Source: Eretmocerus hayati
Lineage: Eukaryota > Arthropoda > Insecta > Hymenoptera > Aphelinidae
Length of the DNA stretch: 64,000 nucleotides
NCBI GenBank assembly: GCA_029851415.1
Contig: CM056744.1
Location: 116,034,838-116,098,837 of the forward strand
Direction: 5' to 3'
This document shows, one piece after another, positions 13,401 to 26,468 of this stretch (its first letter is position 1; every line of letters begins with the position of its first letter). A program made the translations under genes and the position numbers. The notes under the pieces are model-generated. The model did not search any database, was not told the origin of the DNA, and saw nothing but the letters and a program-made list of their open reading frames with translations.

Positions 13401-16400
13401 TGGATTTTACCCTCTTGAATTTTTCTTGCTTGCTTATCTTTCCATCCTCTCACCCATCTCCCTCTTCTTCTTCCTATCTAAACATAAATATATACATTTT
13501 CTTGATTTTTACTCTTCCCGAGCTTGAATTTTCTCAATCACCGTCATATTGAATTAACTCCATTGTATCACTTCAGTTCGCTAATTCTTACCACTGTCAC
13601 TGCATTTGGATTTTTAGAGCATTATCGGGGAAAAATAATGAAAATTCGTCTGTTCTTAAGAGTTCTTTCGTCTCGATAAACTTTTCATTTCGATTATCTC
13701 GTCGATTGTGATTTTTTATGCATGGATAGGTGGTGAGCACACAAGAAACCTTATTGTAGCTGAAATAAAAGCTATCTCAAGATTATTTCAATATCCATCG
13801 CTCACATGTGGTTTTCAGAATCGGCGAATACTCTTGAAAATCGGCAAGTTGCGCATTCTCAATATGGATAATAATTTGCAAATTCAGTGATGCATAAGCA
13901 CTGCACATAGACTTATACGAAAATCTGTTATCTCGTTCAAAATAATGGAAGACAAGCGCGAGCAAGTGGAAATGAGACAGTATATGGTAGGTTCTTATCG
14001 AGCAAGTTTGCTCAGAAAATTTTCCGAGCTCCTTTGAAAAATCATCTATTGTATGTACGAGACATATGCACACACAACCCCGCGATACGACTGTGTATGA
14101 TTGGAATTTCAGCGTGAAAAACAGCTCCCTAGACACATACATATTGTGCAAATTTCAAATGAGCAACGGCTTTGCGCTTCGATGACTCTTTTCGGCAAAG
14201 CATCGCATCACACCACAGCAACACAAAATACAGTACATATTGCACACTTCTCTCTGGTAATCTATATGCATTTCGTTGGTGTTATCACCGATGTATTGGT
14301 ATTTGAAATTGGTGACTCTGGGAAGTTGATGTGTGAGTGTGAGATATATTCCCGAGGGCAAAAGCCGAGAGGTTATATACATCGATTCGTTTGCGCAGCC
14401 ATTTGCAATGCTGCCAACCCTCTACATACATAACCTTTTGCTCCAACTATACTATTTTCTGATGGATCAATCGCGATATGTGCACGGAATCTGTGATGTA
14501 TAATACATATACCATGCTATAGTAGTGCCATTCGTGCCATTGGCTTTTCCGGGATGTACCTGGTATGTATATAAAGGAATATAGCCAGAGTTTGGTGTAT
14601 TGTGGGGATGATATGAGAGGAAATATGGATAGATGACTGCGAGGTACTACATATCCTTTTGACTGGTATCACGTGTTTAGGCATGTGGAATGGGGGTGGA
14701 AAATTATTGAGGAAGAGGAGTCTGGTATTTGCAGTTTTCGTGTGAGTAATTTTTCATTGATTGAGAAGTCTGTATTGGGTTTCTTTGAAATTTTTCATAA
14801 CTAGGAGTTTCATTCATGTGGCTTTGAGAAATTTTGCTCATTTGCGAATTTTCCCTCAGGTACGATGGTTTAAAAGATGATCATTTACCCACCGTATCCA
14901 TGCTTTCATCTGAATTTTTCTTTGAATTCGAACGGTATATTTTGGATGCAAGGGCGTGAAAATTCTTCTTTTGTTTGATTGGTGTTTTTTTTTTATGATC
15001 CAAGCTCGACGCCAGAGTCAAACTCATCGCAAAAATGGGGAAGATGAGATTTTAGCGCCATATGGAAATCTTCCTATTTCTAATTGAATATGTACGTGTG
15101 AGATGAAATCATAACCTCTCTCCCATTGACCAACAGCTCACAGATGCAGCAATCCACAATAAGACACTCAATAAATTTAATCGTGACATCATTTTTCCCT
15201 TCCCTAACCTAAAAAAAAATCAAAGAATAAGAGCAGCATCCACGGCTTTACATTATACACTTTTCGCTTCATATTTCATCCACAGCATCTGCACATCTCC
15301 ATCCCTAAACTTACATACTCACACATCCCGTGCAATTACGCTCCATAAACCTCCCACTATTTCAATAAAAAAACTCTATATAGAGCAACTACTACACAAC
15401 CAGAGCAATTGTTTTTCCCAAAGAATCGCTCGCGAGCGCGCTTCACCATATACCTAACCTATACGAGCAAATCGCACTATGATGATGATGATGATGATAG
15501 CAGTGTGTTTGGAGCGATTGATATAGCCCCAAGTGTAGATACCATAGTGAGGAAACCCATAATTATACGTGTCTCGCACCGATTTATGATTCGGAAGTCG
15601 TACTTCTTTGCCATCAGACTGAATATACCTAACCTATACAATATGACTCGGTACACAGTAGCTACTTGGTTAGGATCAGGAGATATAACTCAGCGGGAGC
15701 TGAAGCAAGCATTTGTGGGAAGTGTCGTTATTATTTTTCTCATATCGCTATATATCCTACAGATATCGAGACGGCCTACTGTAATCGAGCTTTCCAAGAT
15801 ATATGTCTGTATCTATCGAATCATGGGAACTGCGAAAGTATGTATTCCGTTGCAAGAGAGATGTACTCACTATAAGGTATAGTGGTATTGCGAAATCGTT
15901 CAATTGGAATAATTTGAATATACTACGCCCTCCCGCCAATTCGAATCAATTCTAACCTAGCTTTTACGTATCTATTTTTCATGCAAATTGTGTGAACTTA
16001 AAAGTGATTTCTCGTATTCTCTTTCTTTTTCAGGTGAGATCAAAGTATCCCGTTATATCGCTGCATCGGAATATCCGATTCGTGAGTTGTTATACTGTCG
16101 ACGTGAACATCTTCTCAAGAGTCCCATTAATCAGTCTGGAATCCCGTATAAAACCGTTTACATATACTTCGATTCTCGATCATCGTCCGATCGATATCTC
16201 GAAAACGTCTCAGTATCTTCAGAATATACGGAACTCACTCACATATCCAACTCATCGATCACCATCTCCTCTTCTTTTACGCATTATCAATTACCTTCTC
16301 CGTCCATAAGGTAACCTCATCGAAAAGAACATCAAAAACCTTATTACTACGTCACGAGTTCCAAATCAATGATGCAATCTGCGATACATAACCTCTTTCC

Positions 16401-19400
16401 TCCATATACAAATCGGGCACACACATTTATACACATTTACGATCTCGAAAAAGATATTCAATAAAAAAAAAATGACTGCCCGCATACGCGCATGCGCGTA
16501 ATATAACGGTCATATGTAATGTTCGAAGCGTTATAAGAGGTGTCGGCAACGTTGATTTTGATCGTACGGAAAAAGACAAGATACCCCTAAAGCGCAAAAG
16601 AGTAAAAAAGAAAGAAAGATGCATACTTACATGTACGGTCTTAGTGGACATTCCAGAATCCCGTATATCGCGTATATCTCGATATATATGCATTCCTGTA
16701 TATGAGTATCGCGTCGGTCGATCGTCGAGCAAGAAAAAGGAGTTGAGCGATGATAGCGATAGCATTGCAGAGATGGTGTTCGATCCGTTATCGACATGTG
16801 TGATACTACTAGCAATTGCTCCGATTGTGCCTCAAAGTGTAGCGATCTCGTGCTTCGATAGTGTATCGATGGCGGTTAGTATAGAAGCTGCTTCTCTCAT
16901 CGCGCGACGATGGTATACATTCAGTATATGAAGCTGTTCGCGCCTCGAGATGGTTATTGAACTCGATAGATACCTGAGATACATAACCTATAATAGTCAA
17001 TAGACATTCCTAAAGTGTACACTAACTATGTATGAAGTAACTCAATGAGAGGTTATGTAAAGGTGATGCGATTTGAAGAAGATTAAGGCTTCCGGGCTGA
17101 TACTTTTTTTTTTTCATCGATTGATAATTTATAACCTTACAAATTGTTCTCTGAATATATATATACCATACTGTACCATCAATGATTTCTAATCGGAATA
17201 TTAGCTCTCTATCGATAGAATTCAGGTAAATTTTCATATGTGACTAATACCTAAGAGCACAGATCGCGAATAGGGATAATCTCGATTTTATCGATGAAGA
17301 CTAGGGTAGTACAGAGAAGGCTAATTGGCGTATGGAGTTCGATTAAAATTCAAATCTGGGCATCCTATGCGCACAGATAGCAAAAGATCGTTCTAAAAGG
17401 TTGAAAAAGGGTATAGTGTGAGAATGGAAGGAAGGAAGAAAACGAGGATGGAAAATCGGTAACCGTTATCGAACTCGCTTAGGTATATCCGTATATAATT
17501 GATACAAATGATTCGGTCGCACTAGTGCTGCACGCATGCGTAGTATAAAACTAGTACATTTGTTGAAAGCGATTGTTGGATGCATCTATACTCATCTTGG
17601 TGCATTAATTACGTCCATTACAGCGTCAATTCGTTAATTCTAGAAAAGAGAAGATCTGTACGCTTAATGAGTTGCCTTTTCTCGATTCTCAAGTATATGA
17701 TAGCGTTGTGAGTTTTTTTTGTTTCGTCCATCGTATTTATTAGCTGTTACAGTATATATTTTCGAGTATTAACATTTGTCGGGCCGCTTGATCTCGCCTA
17801 TAATAATACGCTATGCGTAAGTACTGCGTACTATACTCAATCGACCAAAACAGGCTGTTGAGCTCTTTTTCTTGGAGATTACATGTATATTCGTACATTT
17901 ATTTTAGAAGCTTGTTTGAATTAATTAGGTGAACATGAGAATTACGATACCCCATTATGTAACAAATATCGGAAAATATCGATCGCAGTTTGTTGAGAAA
18001 ATCTTGTGAAACGCGGTAGATAAATTTCACGATTCTACTGAATTTTCTACAAAACTTGAAAGATGGAATAGGTGGATAACCACTAAATACGTATTTGCAC
18101 AGGCGAAATTTAGTATTTATAGGACAAAATGCCTTAGCAGTCGATCGAAGAGAAAAAATGAATGAACGATTGCTGTGTATAAAGTGGCGCGCAAAATTGA
18201 TATAGAAACGATAATTAATTGAGAAGCATGTATATCTCAAGTAGAGCAAAGCTAACCCTCATGAAATCTGTGCATACACGCATGCAATACTCATACATTC
18301 GTATAAAAATTGGATCTCTTTTTCACACAGCATCATCCCATTCATAATCGCGTATACATATATACCTCCCAGCGAATGATATTCCATCAACTCATCTCAA
18401 CACTGACCGAATGAAAGAAGCATCATATTATAGGTTATGTATACCTACATATAGGAGACGCCAGTCTGTGTGTAAATGTTTTCAATTAAGTACAAGCCTC
18501 TTGAAAATTAAACGCATCCACGCATCTTTGCTTATCCCATAGTACACATACACATATCTATACACTCGTTGTTGTATATGCAGTCAATATCAGCTGCACT
18601 GATGCTCTGATGCTGATGCTGTGAAAGAGCTCGATCCAATAAAATGTTGACGTCCGACAAAAAAAAATATAATAAAAAAACATACGCCTCTCTCTTTTTT
18701 CTCTCTTTCGTGGATCAGTACACGCATGCAAATCTGCATTCGCATGTTCCTCGTTCTTCTCATCCTCTTTCGTCCTTCCATATATACTATTATATAAAAA
18801 TCCTTCACTATCGTCTCTCTCATATACACAACATGTGCGTGTGTACACGATAAACTTATACCGGACGTGGGATCAAACATTTTTTAAGATGAACGATGGA
18901 TCATGAAATTTACAAATGTTATGATGACGTGCGAACTGAGATTCCTAATTTTTCAAAAAAATCATTTTAATTGGAACTACTTAGCAATTTTGAATATCGT
19001 TGTTTCAATCACCTTTGTTCCTTTTAAAAAATTGACATTATCTTTCAATTTTTAATTATTCCGTATTACAATATCGTTTTAATAATTATTCTTGCTGGGG
19101 TTTCATGAGACAATATAGACTAGTTTATTCCGATATTTGAATACAGATACATTCTAAGTTTCGTTAAATTTCGTTGAGTCCTATTTAATAACCGATTTCA
19201 TTACAAAATTCCATTTTAATAATCATAATTATGATATCATAACAGCTTTAATATATAGAGTGAATTTTTTAACGAAATTCAACCGAGTTGCGGAAATCAA
19301 TTTTGTTGGAAACCCTGTTCAAAAATATGAATAGAACAAATCTAATATCAATTCATTATCCGCAACGCAAGATTTATAAAATATTGCACACCAAACTCAT

Positions 19401-22400
19401 TCATTAATTCACACGCCAATATCTACGATTGAAAAAAATCCGAGTTCAAATTCTCGTTTTCAAGAGAAGATCCAAGGCAACATCAGAGCTCTTCACCTTC
19501 CTCAAGTACTCGCTCATTTATGTATCGGATCGGAGCATCGTCTGCTGTGCGTACATACCCCCCTCCCCCTCCCCCTTGCAACCCACATTTTACATTTTTA
19601 CATTTATTTTCATTACACAAGCCAGATCCTCTTTCACTTGTTGTTATTTACATACATACAAGTGATGCGATCGTGACCATATTACCCTCAAACTGCCTCA
19701 GACGACTCACATATATGCGTTTGTGTATGTATATCGTTGGGGTACTTAACTTAATTGACTGTTGGAGTTTTCACGAGCGAATTCTGATGTTATACATATA
19801 CGTAGGTATAGGTACGTTTATTTTATGATTCTATAAAAAAAAAATTTTATCTCAATGAAAATAGCCTCGCGGTTCATGCAACGCGTGCGGAAATATACTC
19901 TATGCCAAACGACAAGTGCATGCATGGTATACGTATATATATACAAATACATCATCACATGTACACGTGTATCCGTATCAATTTTCCTCCTTCGCTTTGG
20001 GTGTCTCTATGCATATGTGTTGGGTTAAAGGTATCATATGATATGCGTGATGCTACTCAGAGAGAGAGTGGCATATTAGGTACATATATTGGCAAATTGA
20101 AGCTATTCCATCACCGGAGATTGCGCATTTGCAGAAATTGCAAGTTTATTCGACTATATGAGAGAGTGTGAGCTACTACGCATCGCTGCTTCTCTGATAT
20201 TTGCACTTGCATATAATCATCCCTTTCAACTATATCTCTCCGCGCTCTATCTGTATATGTGCTATAAATGTGTTATAAATGAATGAATATTTTGGGAATA
20301 ATATCAAAATCAAAATGATTGTATTGACTCAAGGTATCGCGTTTGCGATACTTATTGAAGATTTTCATAGTTTGAAATGATGACAGAGTGACGTACGTAT
20401 TCCACGTTCGTGTATTTGTCAATTTGGGATATTGAGTCATATCGGTGATTAATTGGCTTTGACTGACGGAACTGATGTCAGTTTACATAGTCTTGTTCAT
20501 ATTCATTCTGTCAATCAATCAATTATGGATGTGGCTTGAAAATTACACAAAAGAAAAAAATTGTCAATTCTATGATTTCGTACGAATTCTGTTCATAGTT
20601 TTTTGAATTCAGTTATCTGATAGCCAGGATCGTAATTTTATTCTGAACTTTTTTCGCTCACTCTTTATCTCGCTCTTTATTATATATTATCGTCAAGAAC
20701 TTGGGGATGGATCTAGAGTCTATTTTTCAATTCTTTTCTCATTTTATTTCGAGCATAGGCGGAGTTGATGCAGTTTTCTCGTTGCAGATGATGACAATCA
20801 TCAAATATACCAAAGTGAAAACGATTTTGATGGAATTTCGTGACGAGCTCGGATAAAAACCACCTTGGACCAAATGAACCAAAATTTGAAAATCAATTTC
20901 AGAAATATTCCTACGAGAAACCAAAAATATTTACCCTCATAAAGATCAAATTTCAGCTCACCGACATTCTATGACACCATTGATCCTCATAACCTCAAAA
21001 TCCTTCAACATACCCCAGCTCCAAACTCGAAAAAATCGCCTCACCACTTTTTGAAACTCTCTTCCAAAACCACGAATTCACGAAAATCCCTTTCACGATT
21101 TCTTACTCCCTTCAGACCCCTTTTCATACTACCTCTAGAGGACATACTCCAAAAGCTCATTTGAAATTCCAGCGCGCGCGCGCCAAAAATTTCCGCATTC
21201 TGCCGCAGAGAGCGAGCATCACCAACAACATATCGGATCACCAAAAAACACGACTAACAGGTTCAAAAAGAAGTTGAATTCAAAGTCGTGCATCTCTTAA
21301 AAACTCAAGTGGTAATGAGCATCTTGATGTGTGTGGATGGAAGCTCAGAATGCCAAAACGTCACATAATATTCGGTCCAAGAAATCCGTGCGAAAAATCG
21401 CACTCTGGGTATCGTCTCTCAAAAAACGCCATATTTCACCTGCTGATGCGATTACTCTCAAACAGTATCTTCCACTTACGCGTTAATGAGGGAGCATTAA
21501 GCACGCGATTTTCAAAGCTTATATGTACCTTCTGATATGCTGCACTTGCCGGCTCGATAGGTATTTTTTTTAAGAATGAGGCACAAAGTGAATTACGCCC
21601 AAGATGACCGTTATCTCTTGTTCGACCCGATTATTCAAGTTTCGCGTATTTTGAGAGGTGTAAGGCTGGGTTTCTCGATATTATTGTTGCGTTTTGTAGA
21701 AATATACCCTTAACTTTTTCGATTAATCAATTTGGTGAGATTAGCAACGTGTGCAAGCTGCAATGAGATTTATGTTCTGTCTCACACACTAATTGTTATT
21801 ATTTCTAACACGTATACATGAGAAATTTGCTATCGGGAAAATATTGGCGGCAGAGCTTGCGCGATTTCAATTTATACACCGATAGGTTCAATCGATATAA
21901 TCTAATTCTACCACTGATTGATGGAGTTTCCAAACTTATCTCGACAGATTTTCTCAGAATTATGTTGATACAGGAATAATTTACTGAATTATACTGATAA
22001 CAAAATGAGACTAAATTCCAAAGCTTTTTATGAAGATATTGTATATACATAGCAAAGTGAGAATTTTTTTTTCTTTTTCTGATTCCATGTTTTTCTCGTC
22101 TATTTGGTATACCGCGTTGTTGAGTAACAAAGAGTACGACGAGCGCAAAAATAGAGGAAAACAGGAGGAAAGAGAAATAGAGAAAAACTATATAACCGAG
22201 AGAATCAGGACAAAAGAATCAAGTGAGTCCGAGTATGCTATGGATGCACTTTCGTATATACCCACGTTTACGTATGCCGAGTAAAATATATTGGTGAACC
22301 GGTTTTCTGCAGTGCCTGCAACTTCCACGAATACGCGCATTAATTATGAATTGTTCGTCCCGTTCATTTCTTTCTTACCCTCCCCTTCAAGCACCATATA

Positions 22401-23807
22401 CACATACACTTATATCATAGGATACCATAACCTTACATTTTCTTATGAACAAAAATTTATTCAACTCTCTGCGCATGTCTCGATTAATAAGTCCTAAAAA
22501 AAATTCTCAGAATCATCAAATTTCAAAATCTCATTTAAAATCGAATCTTAAAATTTGATCGTAAAAACAATTCCTACATCGATACAAATTTTGATGCCAA
22601 ATTCGATTTTTCGCTTATAATCCGGCGACGATTACATCCGATTGCAGAATAATATTATCGCACGGCTTTAGCCAGATTTCTTATAAAATAAAAAAAACCA
22701 GTTTATCCAGATTTGAGACAGGATAATGGCATCTTACTCATACTATATGATGTAGTTTAGCCACACACGATTCGTATCGATACCGAAGTTGCATTTTGAT
22801 GGTTTTTCATTAAAAACCAGTCGTATAATTTTTAATTCGACGTCCTCGATGAGAGTTTCGATCCATACAATTCTCAATTTTATGACTTTTCAACGATTCG
22901 CAAATTTTTTTCTCATCGTCAATCCAATATTATACTCGAAAACAGGTTGCATTTGAATAATTCAGAAAAAAAAGGAAGAATCAAGTCGAATTTGTGCAAT
23001 AAAATGAAAGCTTTGAAAAAAAGAATGGGTGTGTGAAGAAGCTTCCGGTACACTATTCACAAGATCAGATATATAGAAGCCAATTAGGTAAGGTTGAAAG
23101 CTCAACGAGCAATGGCATCTAGGCCACGATGGCGTCAATTGACATGCGACGCAATTGCCACCAATTGGTCATTGACTTCTATACATATATAACGTATATC
23201 GGAAGCTCAATCCACGTTCCGATATATAGACCGCAAGCTCGTTCGAATCTTCGATCTGTGACGTTTGAAACTTGCTGCAAGCTCTCTGCAAGCTTTCTCT
23301 CTCACTTTCGACAGGTGTTCAAATATCTCGGGATTGCTGCTCTACTTCCGCTTTGGTGTTTGTTGACGAATGAAAATTTTTGACGAACGACTTTGATTTT
23401 TCGCCAATTTTCTACATTCCCTGTTTCTCCTCCTTCTTCACTCCTTTTTTCGACGCATTCGTCGACTATCTGTACCTACTGCTGACGTGTGACGTCCTCC
23501 CGCGTATATACGATGCAAACAGAGTTTATGTCGAGTTCGATGCATCACTCTGTCGAAATTTTTTTTTTTTTCATCAATCCGTGATGCATGCAATGTCAGC
23601 TGCTCGTATACCCGAACCAACTCAATTTTTCAAGCCTCTACTACACGTATGGTTATACAGTGTGAATACAGAAAACTGTCGGATTGCAGCTCATCTAATT
23701 TGTCTTGCGTGTCACCTCCTGTCTACAAACAAGCAAATTTACGAATATACGGATTCTCCCCTATATGTAATTTGTTTGCTTTTTCGTATTTTTCTGTCTA
23801 ACAAGGG
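10415..23807 (+). other. Upstream intron, segment 3: no gene
   Basis: No coding sequence is recognised. It contains ratchet candidate 3, a weaker fused-site look-alike at 14859/14860, GAC/GAT triplet runs (about 11068-11081 and 15480-15497), an AT-rich stretch at 18880-19380 and a GC-alternating run at 21173-21182. A perfect 7-bp stem, GTATCGC with GCGATAC, occurs at about 20334-20351. The longest open frame here (15409-15882 +, 157 codons) overlaps low-complexity Asp-rich sequence and looks like chance. Confidence 0.6.
16009..16039 (+). promoter_or_regulatory. Candidate recursive splice site (ratchet point) 3
   Basis: This has the strongest polypyrimidine tract of the series: TTCTCTTTCTTTTTCAG ends at 16033 and GTGAGA follows from 16034. 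Two overlapping + frames stay open to about 16310, so a short cryptic exon starting at 16034 is the main alternative. Neither frame resembles a known protein. Confidence 0.5.
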
Positions 23808-24124
23808 GAGGTCATGGTCTGTGGGTCGGGGATTCGGCTGAAACTCTGGGAATCATCTCCTTTTGGCACCAAAAGATGATATCCAAAACGGCTTACTTGA
23901 ATGCTAAAGCGTTTTAGAGCTACAGCTATAGATATTATCATTGTCAGTATATCTATATATGCGACTTTTTAACATGGGCCTATATGAGCAATGCTAATTT
24001 CATGGGTTGTAGCCTCAAAACGCTTCAGCATTCAAGTAAGCCGTTTTGGATATCATCTTTTGGTGCCAAAAGGAGATGATTCCCAGAGTTTCAGCCAAAT
24101 CCACGACCCACAGACCATGACCTC
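23808..24124. mobile_element. Long near-perfect inverted repeat (hairpin element), 118-bp arms
   Basis: The left arm (23808-23925) and the inverse of the right arm (24007-24124) agree at all but about six positions, with no gaps needed. The arms begin GAGGTCATGGTCTGTGGGTC and are separated by an AT-rich loop of about 80 bp. No clear target duplication is visible: the flanks share only the loosely similar words ACAAGG and CGAGGAG (inverse). It may be a fold-back MITE or the precursor of a long hairpin RNA. Because it lies in an intron it should be transcribed in the sense direction if the gene is expressed. Confidence 0.8.
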
Positions 24125-26219
24125 TCCTCGTAAGTTTGTCTCGTAGATACAATAGTTCGAAATTGTTATTTGGGTGTATATTTGTATGGACCGCCTCGTA
24201 GCGAATGAGATTATCAAAACGAGATGTAAATCAGGTATGCGATAGGTCTAATTTAGGTTAGGTAGGTAGGTAGCAGAAAGTTAAGTTTGGGGCATCAGGA
24301 AAAGAAACCGGTAGCGGCCTTTGGGCGAGTATAGAGTCTGATGCTCTTTTATCGCAGGGGTCCATCCTCTTATTTTCTGCCTCCTTTTGCTCTCATTCGC
24401 ATTTTTGTCCAAGTATTGGTGTGCACATACAAGACCCATCACTTATATCATCGTTTCTCAGGAGATCAAGGAAAGATGCATCGCTCGGAGCTTCATCAAT
24501 TTTGTACACGCGAGAATCATCTTCCATGCATACACACACACACACACACACACAGATACGCACTTTTGCTCATTTCAAGTTTCGCGGTTTTCACCCTGTC
24601 CGCTGCTTAATTACCCTCAGGGGTTATATTCTTATATATACATGAATCCATAGTTTTTTTCCGCAAGCTTTTGGATATATAGGTAGTAGTCTCGTTAACG
24701 AGTCGTCGTACTCGTCGTTTCGTAGTCGTCGTCGAGAAGGAAAATGAAATCAAGCTCTGGAAGCGTATAAAAAAAACCGAGGTCTAGATTATGGGTAGGA
24801 TTTTAGCTGATTCCACCACCAGTGAGAATTAAGCTTCCTTTTTTTTTTGCTTTCTATCCCGAAATAAGTTAACCAAATTGTTTCGGATGGAGTTGGTGCG
24901 CGTTTTTGTAATGGGGCTTCTCTGTTCACGGTTTTTTGCCCCCGACGACAAAATTGCAAAGTTAAAACTATAGATAGGCAAGCTATGAGAGTGAGAGAGC
25001 TTGCAAACTTTAATGCTAGAATATTACATTGTTCAACGAGAGTCGACCTTTTAGATGAGTTTAAAAAAGTTGAGCAGCAGCAGAAGCAGCAGCAGCAGTG
25101 TACACACTAAAAGTGCTTCAATTGATACGATCATTCAAGTTTTAATGGAAAATGGAACTAGCTTACTTGCTTTCTGCTGCTAAAAGAGTGATTAGTTTCT
25201 CAATGTCGGTACAACTTCCATTACCGGAGATAGTGGTCTATATTTTTGATGAAAAGCTTCACAATCATGCTCGATTATCTATATGTAGATAAACCACAGA
25301 GATACTGTATCCCACGATTTTGAAATAGCGATATTTTCCCGCCAAAAGCTCGTAAACTATAACATAACCTCTGAAACGTGTTTCTCCAATATCGGAAGTT
25401 CACTGCCATTTGTAGTTATACGCGTGTATCGGTACTTATTTACGAGTGAAGAAGAAAAACGTGGAAAACATTGCCAGACGTCCGGAAATTGAGGAAGCTT
25501 CTTGCAAAATTATTTATCGCTCGCCATGTGAGAAACCCATATCACCCCCACTGTCTTCTCCTTCTTGCGGAACGGAAGAAAAAAAAGCTCCCTTTTGTAC
25601 AGATGGGACGGACCTATAACGATTTCTCATTGCCGTATATATATATGCAGTACTATAACTCGGAAGAAGAATATTTTCCGGCACGAGTTTCAAATAGGTC
25701 TAGAGGGAATTCGAGTTTGAGTTACGATGGACGTTAATGGAGACTAGATAAAAATCAAACCCATACGTATTATGGGGTGCCGTTGTAAAACAGAATGAGA
25801 AAATTTGTGGTATAGCCGGATATGTAGAATTTTTTCCTCACACCTTTGCATGATTGGTAACTATTCTAGAGAGGAACTACACTGGACATATAGGTGTAAA
25901 AGTACTTACTCGAGATCTTCGACCCTGTTTAAGCAAAATTACTGGCTACAGTATTTTACTACCTTTGCTGAGCTTTTTTACGAGCTGGTGAGATCTAGGG
26001 TTATCTCTTTAATGGTGTGCGGGTTTTTTTCTCTTCAAAATACTAACAAAGCAAGCACGCTATCACTAATTTGTACCCCTTGAAATTTTGAAACCTATAC
26101 TGGTTTGTAGATCAATAGATCATTCAAATTTCTATTCCTTATTCATGATACGTCGAACCTCTGTACTATCCTCTATAACTTGGCGTGTGTGAGTGTGAGC
26201 AAGGTACAAGCTCAACATG
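24125..26219 (+). other. Upstream intron, segment 4: no gene
   Basis: No coding sequence is recognised. It holds an AC repeat (24532-24554), a CGT/CGA-rich stretch near 24700-24740, an AGC triplet run near 25076-25099 and AGGTTAGGTAGGTAGG near 24255-24270. Overlapping frames through the AC repeat give only His-Thr repeats. Confidence 0.6.
24532..24554 (+). repeat. AC microsatellite
   Basis: A near-perfect AC run of about 11 units. Confidence 0.95.
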
Positions 26220-26223
26220 TAAG

Positions 26224-26468
26224 GCTGCGTCCAAAAATGAAGCGCACGCACGGCTCGCGTGCGCCGTGCGCTGCTCATCGAATTTTAGCCAGCGAATGAT
26301 ATGAATTTCCCATATTACCGGCTGGATCCAAAACACAACTTGAGGTTAGCGATCGAAAATGATGGACGATCTTCTGGGAATTCCATAACACCCGGCTAAA
26401 TTTCGATGAACAGCGCACGGCGCATGTGAGCCGCAAGCAATGCGTACGTTTCATTTGTGGATACACCC
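26224..26468. mobile_element. MITE-like element with long imperfect terminal inverted repeats
   Basis: The left arm (about 26224-26290) and the inverse of the right arm (about 26394-26468) share an ordered series of blocks: TCC-AAATGAA, GCACGC/GTACGC, CGGCTC, TGCGCCGTGCGCTG and TCATCGAA-TTTAGCC. TAAG occurs on both sides (26220-26223 and 26469-26472), a possible 4-bp target duplication, though the ends do not align without an indel. The interior is about 100 bp and non-coding. The GC-rich arms differ from the surrounding AT-rich intron, which favours insertion. Confidence 0.7.

Noticed and set aside
14845..14866. Fused site look-alike TTTTCCCTCAG then GTACGA at 14859/14860
   Set aside because: The acceptor half is good, but the donor half lacks A at +4, so it is weaker than the four listed.
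15409..15882. 157-codon open frame on the + strand
   Set aside because: It includes an Asp run from a GAT repeat and has no family resemblance; overlapping frames are also open.
23290..23320. Fused splice site look-alike at 23314/23315, near the midpoint of the 16.7-kb gap between candidate 3 and the exon
   Set aside because: The pyrimidine tract is excellent but the donor half is GTGTTC, lacking A at +4 and G at +5.
24220..24242. CAG-GTATGC at 24234/24235
   Set aside because: There is no polypyrimidine tract; the preceding 25 bases are purine-rich.
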